The position numbers were made by a program, and so were the translations under genes. A DNA stretch of 57,200 bases, from positions 1 through 57,200 of the forward strand of contig CADEGF010000038.1 in the NCBI GenBank assembly GCA_902826815.1, written 5' to 3'. This document shows, piece after piece, positions 1 to 6,556 of the stretch. The notes below the pieces were generated by a model that was not told the origin of the DNA, did no database searches, and was given only the letters and a program-made list of their open reading frames with translations. The first letter of the stretch is position 1, and each line of letters begins with the position of its first letter. The DNA comes from an uncultured Mycobacteriaceae bacterium (GTDB taxonomy: Bacteria; Actinomycetota; Actinomycetes; Mycobacteriales; Mycobacteriaceae).

Positions 1-221
1 GGCTGCTTGGCCAAAACGCGGTAGGTGAAGGTACCGAATGCGGTGACGGCGGCCGCGACGGTCGCGATGGTCAGCGAACTCACCGCCGCGACGGCGACGA
101 ACACGATGGTGGGCAGTGCCGTACACATCGTCGCCGACACCTTGCCGCGCCCGAACACACTCGCTTTGACGGCGTCTTTCCACGTCTGTGGTTGATCGGT
201 GATCGCCGCATTCCTTCTCAC
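1..221 (-). CDS. DUF3159-like membrane protein (N-terminal part only)
   Basis: Read leftward from a GTG at 221, this frame stays open to the window edge, giving the first 73 residues of a protein. After a short polar start (TWKDAVKAS) comes a stretch beginning near residue 28 (TMCTALPTIVFVAVAAV) and a second hydrophobic stretch up to residue 65, so at least two membrane segments are expected. The early PT-I-VF pattern recalls mycobacterial DUF3159 membrane proteins, but I recognise this only loosely. It is transcribed away from the FAD monooxygenase at 293, so the gap 222-292 holds both promoters. The GTG choice is supported by an AAGGA-like stretch on the minus strand only weakly; the C-terminus lies outside the window. 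Confidence 0.5.
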   Translation of the reverse strand, partial: MRRNAAITDQPQTWKDAVKASVFGRGKVSATMCTALPTIVFVAVAAVSSLTIATVAAAVTAFGTFTYRVLAKQ

Positions 222-237
222 GATGTCAGAACATATT

Positions 238-250
238 ATATGAGACGATC
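238..250. promoter_or_regulatory. Candidate MarR operator half, upstream of the FAD monooxygenase
   Basis: The 13-mer ATATGAGACGATC occurs here and, as its exact reverse complement, at 2145-2157 upstream of mmpS. The core ACGATCGT (245-252) is itself palindromic. Sharing a 13-bp motif between the two promoter regions that flank the marR gene suggests one regulator binds both. Binding is inferred, not shown. Confidence 0.45.
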
Positions 251-292
251 GTGTATGTTACGGCTTTACCTGTCACGGTACGAGAGGTTGAT

Positions 293-1561
293 ATGAAGGT
301 CGCCATCATCGGTGCCGGACTGGCCGGGCTGGCCTTGGCCCACGGTTTGCGGCAATCCGGTGTCGACGTGAGGGTTTTCGAGCGCAACGCCAACGCCGCC
401 GATCATCCGTCCAGTTACGGCATCCATCTCAACGCCGACGGACTGCGGGCGTTGCATGCGTGTCTGCCGTCGGCCAACTGGGCGTCGTTGGACGCTTCGG
501 CAGTCGTCGCACCCGACGTGGTGAGATTCCGTGATCGGCAATTACGGCTGCTGCTGACCGTTGACCTGGCCGCCACTGCTTGCGGTGATCCGATCACCCG
601 GCGCCGTGCGGTGGGCCGCGACGCCCTGCGCGAAGCGCTGCTGATGGGCCTCGACTGCTCGGTGCAGTGGGGCAGGGAGTTTGTCGGCTATGACCACCTC
701 GACGGAGGGGGCGTGCGGGTGCGGTTCGCCGACGGATCCCACGCGAATGCCGATGTGGTCGTGGGCGCTGACGGCGCGAACTCTCGCGTACGTGCCCAGC
801 GCCTTCCCGACTTGGGACGGATCGATCTGGGCATCCTGAACGTCGCCGGCCGTACGCCCCTGACCCGATCCTTGATCGACACCCTTCCGCAGGGCCTGGT
901 CGACGGGTCGGTCAACAACATCGTGCCTGCCGGTGCGGGCTGGATGTTCGTGTCCAGTTGGGCCACCAGTGAGTTCGGTCAAGCATCCGATGATTCCTCG
1001 CGGCTGTTGGTGTGGGCATGGGCGGCCGCTGCCAGCAGCTACCCGGTTGACGCCCGAGACTGGGACGGGGCCCGGTTGCGGCAGTGGGTCAGCACGCAAA
1101 TCGCCCAATGGGCTCCCGGGTTGCGGGCCATTGTCGATGCCAGCGATCCGGCATCGGTCGCACCCGTGGCGTTGAAGTCGATGCCCCAATTGCCTTCGTG
1201 GGCGCCGAGCGACGTGACACTGATCGGTGATGCCATACACAACATGACCCCGATGGCCGGAATCGGCGCCAACACAGCACTGCGCGACGCCGATCTGCTG
1301 CGCAGGTGTCTCACCGTGGCCGGCCCGGCCGCACCGGTCGCCCGCATCGGCGACTACGAGTCCGCGATGCGCGAATACGCCAATGCCGCCCTGGCGCGCT
1401 CAACACGCAACGCGCGCAACGCCACTACCGATCGGCGTGCCGAGCGATTGGTATTCCGCGGGCTGCTACGAACCGCGTCGGTACTCCCCAGGCTCACGCG
1501 CGCGATGTTCGGCGCTGAGGCGGTTGGCTCGAAGTACGCCACCGTCGGGGATGTGCGATAA
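293..1561 (+). CDS. FAD-dependent aromatic-ring-type monooxygenase
   Basis: A 422-residue class A flavoprotein monooxygenase. The N-terminus carries the FAD-binding dinucleotide fold (GAGLAGLALAHGL from about residue 7), an internal VVGADGANSRVR segment matches the DG motif that touches both FAD and NAD(P)H, and GDAIHNMTPMAGIGANTAL near residue 307 is the GD motif that closes over the FAD ribityl chain. Such enzymes hydroxylate or epoxidise an aromatic or polyketide-like substrate with NAD(P)H and oxygen in the cytoplasm. I chose ATG 293, which has GAGAGG just upstream, over an in-frame GTG at 251 that would add residues before the Rossmann motif. It precedes a MarR gene by 50 bp on the same strand and shares an operator-like motif with the mmpS promoter, so induction by a small aromatic ligand is plausible. 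The substrate is unknown. Confidence 0.85.
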   Translation: MKVAIIGAGLAGLALAHGLRQSGVDVRVFERNANAADHPSSYGIHLNADGLRALHACLPSANWASLDASAVVAPDVVRFRDRQLRLLLTVDLAATACGDPITRRRAVGRDALREALLMGLDCSVQWGREFVGYDHLDGGGVRVRFADGSHANADVVVGADGANSRVRAQRLPDLGRIDLGILNVAGRTPLTRSLIDTLPQGLVDGSVNNIVPAGAGWMFVSSWATSEFGQASDDSSRLLVWAWAAAASSYPVDARDWDGARLRQWVSTQIAQWAPGLRAIVDASDPASVAPVALKSMPQLPSWAPSDVTLIGDAIHNMTPMAGIGANTALRDADLLRRCLTVAGPAAPVARIGDYESAMREYANAALARSTRNARNATTDRRAERLVFRGLLRTASVLPRLTRAMFGAEAVGSKYATVGDVR

Positions 1562-1611
1562 AGATGCGTATGACACCGTATCGCCTGATCTGATCACGGT
1601 AGCCTGAGCAG

Positions 1612-2088
1612 ATGCCACGCGCGACGAAGTCACCGAAGGCGGCCAACCGCGCCACCGACCGTCCAGGCGACAGTTCACCGTTCGCAATGGGCCTGCTGCT
1701 CCGCAGAGCGCACAACCGCGCAACCACCGAACTGGTTGCGGCGATGCGGCCGTTCGGCCTGGAACTCCGGCACTTCGCCATGCTGATCATCTTGGTCAAC
1801 AAGGGGCCGACAATGCAGCGTGACTTCGTCGACGTCGCGGGGTTTGACAAGGCCGCCGTCGGCCGCGCGATCGACGATCTGGAGGACCAGGGCCTCGTGA
1901 CCCGCGAGGGTGTCGAGGGCGATCGCAGGGTGTGGATGGTGGCCATCACCAAGCGCGGGCTGGAGGTCTTCGACGAGGTGCACCGCGCCGCGCAACCCAT
2001 CGCCGAATCGCTGGTCGCTCACCTCAAACCCGGCGAGTCTGAGCAGTTGATGGATCTGCTGACGCGCTACACCTATCCCGAGATGTAG
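1612..2088 (+). CDS. MarR-family transcriptional regulator
   Basis: A 158-residue winged-helix protein of the usual MarR length. The sequence shows the dimerising N-terminal helix, a recognition helix around residues 65-90 (MQRDFVDVAGFDKAAVGRAIDDL), then the wing (LVTREGVEGDRRVWMVAIT) and a long C-terminal helix ending GESEQLMDLLTRYTYPEM. It sits between the FAD monooxygenase and the mmpS-mmpL operon, all on the plus strand. An inverted 13-bp motif occurs in the promoter regions of both neighbours, which fits a local ligand-responsive repressor of an efflux/modification locus, much as Rv0678 controls mmpS5-mmpL5. A degraded, clearly related MarR C-terminus lies inverted at 5936-6190. The ligand cannot be told from sequence. 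Confidence 0.9.
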   Translation: MPRATKSPKAANRATDRPGDSSPFAMGLLLRRAHNRATTELVAAMRPFGLELRHFAMLIILVNKGPTMQRDFVDVAGFDKAAVGRAIDDLEDQGLVTREGVEGDRRVWMVAITKRGLEVFDEVHRAAQPIAESLVAHLKPGESEQLMDLLTRYTYPEM

Positions 2089-2148
2089 CGGCCTAGGTCA
2101 GGACCGAGCCGGCTGATCGCCAGACATGTAGCCAGCTTGCCTATGATC

Positions 2149-2162
2149 GTCTCATATGCGAC
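2149..2162. promoter_or_regulatory. Palindromic operator candidate upstream of mmpS
   Basis: GTCTCATATGCGAC is a 14-bp dyad with a single mismatched pair, centred on CATATG. It overlaps the 2145-2157 copy of the motif found at 238-250. Its position about 75 bp before mmpS and directly downstream of marR makes it the best operator candidate for the MarR protein. Confidence 0.5.
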
Positions 2163-2172
2163 GGTATCACCC

Positions 2173-2235
2173 GTGAGAATCGCTGTTGCCCTTCTCGCCG
2201 GTGCCATCCGCGAGATCCGGGCGGTGTTCGCATGA
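2173..2235 (+). CDS. Possible 20-residue leader ORF coupled to mmpS
   Basis: A GTG at 2173 opens a 20-codon frame that encodes a mostly hydrophobic and basic peptide (begins VRIAVALLAG) and stops at TGA 2233-2235, overlapping the mmpS ATG by ATGA. Such an overlap is the arrangement seen between most coupled genes in this window, so ribosomes finishing the peptide could restart at mmpS. It is too short to judge by coding statistics and could be chance. No regulatory codon run (for example repeated Trp or Cys) is present, so classic attenuation is unlikely. Confidence 0.3.
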   Translation: MRIAVALLAGAIREIRAVFA

Positions 2236-2675
2236 TTCGGCGATCCCGCGCCATGTCCGCGCTGGCCCGGTTCTGGTTGCCGCTGGTCTGCGTCATTGCG
2301 GTTGGTGTGGGCGCATTGGGGATGTGGAAGGTGCATCAGATGTCGGCTCCTGGGCCTGTCCTCGCTGTGAATGGTCCACAGGCGCCGGAGCAGTTCACTC
2401 CCAAGCAGCTCACCTATGAGTTGGACGGTTCCCTCGGCGACGGCGGGATGTTGTCCTACGTCGACATCGACGGTCATCCGCACACGGTTCAGCTCACCGA
2501 GTTGCCGTGGTCGCACACCGAAACCACCACGTTCACCGTTGTTTCCGGCAGCATCTCCGCCCAGGTTCGCGGGGGAGAGGTTCACTGCCGGATGCTGGTG
2601 AACGGCGTCGTCCGCGACGAACAGTCAGCGACACGTCAAGACGCCGACGTCACATGCCGGGTGAAGTCCGCGTGA
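2232..2675 (+). CDS. mmpS: MmpS-family membrane accessory protein
   Basis: A 147-residue MmpS protein: a basic N-terminus, one transmembrane segment (about residues 12-32, ARFWLPLVCVIAVGVGALGM), then a periplasmic beta-sandwich domain. The typical phrases FTPKQLTYELDGS, SYVDIDGHPHTVQLTELPW and a late CRMLVNGVVRDEQ...DVTCRVK pair of cysteines match the family. MmpS proteins partner with MmpL in siderophore or lipid export and drug efflux. The gene overlaps mmpL by four bases (GTGA), so the two are almost certainly co-translated. ATG 2232 was chosen; ATG 2253 is an alternative that would shorten the N-terminus by seven residues. Regulation by the upstream MarR is inferred from the shared operator-like motif. 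Confidence 0.9.
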   Translation: MIRRSRAMSALARFWLPLVCVIAVGVGALGMWKVHQMSAPGPVLAVNGPQAPEQFTPKQLTYELDGSLGDGGMLSYVDIDGHPHTVQLTELPWSHTETTTFTVVSGSISAQVRGGEVHCRMLVNGVVRDEQSATRQDADVTCRVKSA

Positions 2676-5509
2676 GCGCACACCGCGCCAAGCGCCCGTT
2701 TGTCGCGAGGACGGTCCGGGTGCTTTCGATCCCGATCATCGTGTTCTGGGCGTTACTCGCCGTGTCGACAAACACCTTCGTACCGCAGGTGGAACGGGTC
2801 GCCGAAGAACTCGCGGGTCCGATGGTCCCGTCGTATGCACCGTCGCAGGTCGGGCTTCTGCGCATCGGCGAGAAGTTCCGCGAGTCCACGTCCACTAGCT
2901 TGGCCCAGGTCGTGTTGGAGGCCGACCGTCCGCTGGACGACAAAGATCATCAGTTTTACGACGATCTGATCCAGCGGCTCAGGCACGACACCGCGCACGT
3001 CCAGTACGCCATGGATCTGTGGGGTAAGCCGATCACCGCGGCCGGAGCCCAAAGTGTCGACGGCAAGGCCGCTTACGTCTTGTTGCGCATCGCAGGTGAC
3101 AGCGGCCAGATCGAGGCGAACCAGTCCGTGCAGGCCGTGCGTCACATCGTCGACTCGAACGCCCCACCGCAAGGTTTGAAGGTGTACGTCGGCGGCGCCG
3201 CGCCGCTGGCGTCGGACACCCTGACCATCGCCAACAACAGCCTCAACAACGTCACAATCGTCGTGATCTTCTTGATCATCGCGATGCTGCTGATCGTCTA
3301 CCGTTCTGTCTCGACGGTCTTCATGCCGCTGGCTACGGTGCTGATCGAGATGCTGGTCGCCAAGGGCGTCATCGCCACCCTCGGCCATCTCGGCTACATC
3401 GAACTCTCGTCGTTTGCGGTGAACATCGTCGTCGCGCTGTCGTTGGGGGCCGGGACCGACTACGGCATCTTTCTGATGGGTCGCTACCACGAGGCCCGCC
3501 AAGCGGGCGAAAGCCGTGAGGACGCGTACTACACCGCTTTCCAGGGTGTTTCGCCGATCATCATCGGCTCGGGTCTGACGATCGCGGGGGCGGGGTTCTG
3601 CTTGAGTTTCGCGCGGCTGAACTACTTCCACACCATGGGACCGGCGGTTGCCATCAGCATGGTGTTCACGATCGCCGCCGCGCTGACGCTGGGCCCAGCC
3701 ATCTTGACCGTCGGCAGCTTGTTCCGACTGTTCGATCCGAATCGCGTGGCGACAGCGCACCTGTACCGGCGCATCGGAGCCAGTGTGGTGCGCTGGCCGG
3801 TGCCGATCCTCGCGGCCAGTTGCGCGGTCGTCATGATCGGAGCCGTCTTCGTGCCGACCTACCGGGTCAGCTACGACGACCGCAGCTACCAGCCCGCCGA
3901 CGCCCCGGCCAACCAGGCTTTCGCCGCGGCGGATCGACACTTCCCGCAGAGCAAGCTGTTCACCGAGATGCTGATGGTGGAGACCGATCACGATATGCGT
4001 AACCCGGCGGACTTCATCTCGTTGGACCGAGTAGCCAAGGCGCTCATTCGTCTTCCCGGCATCGCGATGGTGCAGAGTGTCACCCGCCCGTTGGGCCGCC
4101 CCCTGGAACACGCCACCATTCCCTACCTCTTCACTACCCAAGGCAGTGGTGCCGGCCAGCAGCTGCCGTTTGCCGAGCAGCAGAACGCCAACACCGAGGA
4201 GCAGGCCAACATCCAGGAGGAGTCAGTGGACGCCTTGAACAAGACGATCGAGCTGACCCAACGACTCGCCGACGAACTCCATGCGACGGTGTTGACCATC
4301 GACGATCTCAAACAAGTCACCGACGACTTGAATTCGCAGATCGCCAACCTTGACGACTTCATCAGGCCACTCAAGAACTACTTCTATTGGGAGCCGCACT
4401 GTTTCGACATTCCGATCTGTTGGGCGTTCCGTTCCCTCTTCGATGCGCTGGACAATATCGACAAGCTCGACGCCGATATCGCCAACGCCGCGATGTCACT
4501 GGAAGCCGTCGATGCGCTGCTGCCGCAACTGATCGCGCAGCTGAAAATCACGGCGAACGATGCCCAGGCTCTGCAGGCGATCGTCGTGAACTCCTACGGA
4601 CCGGCGAACTTGCAGTCCACCCAGACCGAGCAGACGTTCGACGATCTGATCAACGTGGGCAACGACTTCGACAAGTCCCGTAGCGACGACTTCTTCTACG
4701 TCCCGAGGGAAGCCTTTGACAACGCAGACGTCAAAACCGACATACAGCTGATGATGTCGCCGGACGGCAAGGCCGCTCGCTTCATCGTCACTCACGAGGG
4801 CAACGCGCTTGGCCCCGAAGGCGTCGAACACGTCGAAGCGATTCCCGACGCGATCAAGATTGCGTTGAAGGAGACCTCGCTGGCCGGCGCCAGGATCTTC
4901 ATCGGCGGAGCGGCATCCAATGACAAGGACATCAAGACCTACGCCGCTTCGGATCTGCTCATCGTAGCGATCGCCGCGTTCATCCTGATCTTCCTCATCA
5001 TGTTGATACTGACCCGAAGTTTGATGGCCGCGTTCGTGATTCCCGGTACGGTCGCGTTCTCGTTCGCCGGCGCATTCGGGTTGTCCGTCCTGGTCTGGCA
5101 ACACTTGATCGGGTTGCACCTGCACTGGCTGGTCTTGCCGATCACGTTCATCATCCTGGTGGCGGTCGGATCGGACTACAACCTGTTGCTGATCGCCCGC
5201 GTGAAAGAAGAAATCGGAGCCGGGTTGAACACAGGCCTGATCCGTGCGCTCGGCAGCACTGGTCGCGTCGTGACCTCGGCGGGCCTGGTGTTCGCGTTCA
5301 CCATGCTTGCGATGCTCATCAGCGATCTGAGGACGATTGGACAGGTGGGGTCGACGGTCTGCATCGGACTGCTGTTGGACACGCTGATCGTGCGCTCGTT
5401 CGTGGTGCCGTGTCTGCTGCGGATCCTCGGGCCATGGTTCTGGTGGCCCGCGCTGGTGCGGTCGCGGCCGCTACGTGAACCGACGGACTTTCCGGGAGTG
5501 ACTCGATGA
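2672..5509 (+). CDS. mmpL: MmpL-family RND transporter
   Basis: A 945-residue RND transporter of the MmpL family, started at the GTG that overlaps the mmpS stop. The first transmembrane helix (about residues 13-33) is followed by a periplasmic porter domain, a five-helix bundle containing GTDYGIFLMGRYHEAR near residue 261, a second long periplasmic domain with a predicted coiled-coil hairpin and the MmpL hallmark WEPHCFDIPIC near residue 573 (two cysteines), and the C-terminal helices with GSDYNLLLIAR near residue 834. The two Asp-Tyr pairs are the proton-relay residues of MmpL proteins. It exports a lipid, siderophore or small molecule from the inner membrane. It is coupled upstream to mmpS and downstream, by ATGA, to a small membrane protein. 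The substrate is not evident; the nearby FAD monooxygenase may modify it. Confidence 0.92.
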   Translation: MSAHRAKRPFVARTVRVLSIPIIVFWALLAVSTNTFVPQVERVAEELAGPMVPSYAPSQVGLLRIGEKFRESTSTSLAQVVLEADRPLDDKDHQFYDDLIQRLRHDTAHVQYAMDLWGKPITAAGAQSVDGKAAYVLLRIAGDSGQIEANQSVQAVRHIVDSNAPPQGLKVYVGGAAPLASDTLTIANNSLNNVTIVVIFLIIAMLLIVYRSVSTVFMPLATVLIEMLVAKGVIATLGHLGYIELSSFAVNIVVALSLGAGTDYGIFLMGRYHEARQAGESREDAYYTAFQGVSPIIIGSGLTIAGAGFCLSFARLNYFHTMGPAVAISMVFTIAAALTLGPAILTVGSLFRLFDPNRVATAHLYRRIGASVVRWPVPILAASCAVVMIGAVFVPTYRVSYDDRSYQPADAPANQAFAAADRHFPQSKLFTEMLMVETDHDMRNPADFISLDRVAKALIRLPGIAMVQSVTRPLGRPLEHATIPYLFTTQGSGAGQQLPFAEQQNANTEEQANIQEESVDALNKTIELTQRLADELHATVLTIDDLKQVTDDLNSQIANLDDFIRPLKNYFYWEPHCFDIPICWAFRSLFDALDNIDKLDADIANAAMSLEAVDALLPQLIAQLKITANDAQALQAIVVNSYGPANLQSTQTEQTFDDLINVGNDFDKSRSDDFFYVPREAFDNADVKTDIQLMMSPDGKAARFIVTHEGNALGPEGVEHVEAIPDAIKIALKETSLAGARIFIGGAASNDKDIKTYAASDLLIVAIAAFILIFLIMLILTRSLMAAFVIPGTVAFSFAGAFGLSVLVWQHLIGLHLHWLVLPITFIILVAVGSDYNLLLIARVKEEIGAGLNTGLIRALGSTGRVVTSAGLVFAFTMLAMLISDLRTIGQVGSTVCIGLLLDTLIVRSFVVPCLLRILGPWFWWPALVRSRPLREPTDFPGVTR

Positions 5510-5934
5510 GTATCAGTACGGGCCTGTACGGCGTCCTGGCATTCGCATCGTTGGGGGCTGTCGTGGTGTTTTCCGCTGTCGCAATGGCTGGTGTGCAGCG
5601 CATGCTGCGTCGCGCGGCGTTGGTGGACGGTGATGACGTCGGCACAGCCGCAGCGGTGATGCGAAAGCTCCGCAAGCGTGAGCGACTCTCCGACGAGGAA
5701 GTCCCGCTGGCCAGGCAAGTCATCGCCGATCGCCGCTCCCCGTTGGCCTATGCCATCCCCGCCGCCCTGTTCAGCGTCGGCTGCTTCTTTGTGTTCGGCA
5801 GCCTCGAGCAATTGCACGGGGCCACCCCGTCGGAGCGGACCTTTCTCGGTGTCATTCCGATGTTCACCGCCGCCAACCTCACCGCCCAACTGCTGCGAAG
5901 CGCACGCTTGAAGAATCGCTTACCGGCGCGATGA
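5506..5934 (+). CDS. Small two-helix membrane protein linked to mmpL
   Basis: A 142-residue protein whose ATG overlaps the mmpL stop by four bases. It has an N-terminal hydrophobic helix (about residues 6-28), a charged cytoplasm-like middle containing MRKLRKRERLSDEEV, the segment RSPLAYAIPAALFSVGCFFVFGS as a second membrane helix, and a basic tail. I do not know a family name. A clear paralogue lies at 51043-51519, again at the 3' end of an mmpL gene; the shared pattern is LRKRE-x2-S-x-EEV and SPLAYAIPA. That recurrence suggests a role with the MmpL transporter, perhaps assembly or coupling, but this is inference from position alone. Confidence 0.8.
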   Translation: MSISTGLYGVLAFASLGAVVVFSAVAMAGVQRMLRRAALVDGDDVGTAAAVMRKLRKRERLSDEEVPLARQVIADRRSPLAYAIPAALFSVGCFFVFGSLEQLHGATPSERTFLGVIPMFTAANLTAQLLRSARLKNRLPAR

Positions 5935-5935
5935 A

Positions 5936-6190
5936 TTACACCGCGGCGTCGGGGTAGGCGTAGCGGGTCAACAGATCCAGGAGTTGTTCGGACTCCCCGG
6001 GAGCGAGGTGGCCAACCAGGCCCGCGTCGATGCCGAGGGCACTGACGTGAGCCTCTTCAAAGACTTCGATGCCGCGGGCGGTGATGTCGGGCAGCCAGAT
6101 CCGCCGATCGTGCGGGACGCCAACGCGTTTGACGAAGCCGGCATCTTCGAACTCCGGCAGCGAAGCGGCGGGAAAGAAGGCGCTCGATGA
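5936..6190 (-). pseudogene. Decayed MarR-family regulator (C-terminal remnant)
   Basis: On the minus strand a frame from about 6190 to the stop near 5936 encodes LPEFEDAGFVKRVGVPHDRR, then the end helix with GESEQLLDLLTRYAYPD. It matches the wing and C-terminal helix of the intact MarR at 1612-2088 (GESEQLMDLLTRYTYPE). No start codon or N-terminal helix-turn-helix precedes it in frame. A further minus-strand frame at roughly 6190-6256 reads RGLVKRETPDG, which may be a displaced wing from the same or another winged-helix gene. It lies inverted relative to the intact copy, on the other side of the mmpS-mmpL operon. Confidence 0.7.
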
Positions 6191-6556
6191 CTTGTCGTCC
6201 GGCCCTTCGCTGCGGTGGTTGGTCCATCCGGTGTTTCGCGCTTGACCAGGCCGCGTTTCCGGTGATTACGACGGCAGATTGGTCGCCGATGACGGGGGCG
6301 ACCGCGCGCTGCAGGCGCTCCGTCGGCCGCGAAACAAGAATTGCGTGCCGTCGAAAAACGAAACGAGTAGTCGACTACTCGATGTATGTCGGTACTCGGC
6401 GTGCATTAATTGATCACACCGCCGGTGCGATTGCACTGGGTGCACCGACGGTGGGGGATTGCTGACTGCGGGAAGGTCCGATCACGGATGGGACGCGCTG
6501 TTCTTGTCCGTCAGCTCCCAGTCGTGATGTGAGGTCGCTCCAATTGGGAGGTGTCC
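6191..6556. other. Gene-free stretch before the 10-kb island
   Basis: These 366 bases contain no convincing gene. They hold possible scraps of a winged-helix gene on the minus strand (up to about 6256), a perfect 18-bp palindrome at 6364-6381, and the promoter region and GGGAGG ribosome site (6546-6551) for the giant gene that begins at 6557. A minus-strand frame between about 6340 and 6190 has protein-like composition but no start and no family I recognise. Confidence 0.5.
6364..6381. promoter_or_regulatory. Perfect 18-bp palindrome (operator-like)
   Basis: CGAGTAGTCGACTACTCG equals its own reverse complement over all 18 bases, with an AT-rich flank on the left. It lies 176 bp before the 1667-aa gene and about 170 bp upstream of the MarR remnant on the other strand. 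The form suits a TetR- or MarR-type dimer. The original regulator may be the decayed gene beside it. Confidence 0.5.

Noticed and set aside
2507-2671. Longer start for the first mmpL
   Set aside because: Extends 55 codons into mmpS in another frame, adding Arg/His-rich residues with no family match; GTG 2672 overlaps the mmpS stop as in coupled genes.
2753-4141. 462-codon minus-strand frame over mmpL
   Set aside because: Full overlap with an unmistakable MmpL gene; shadow.
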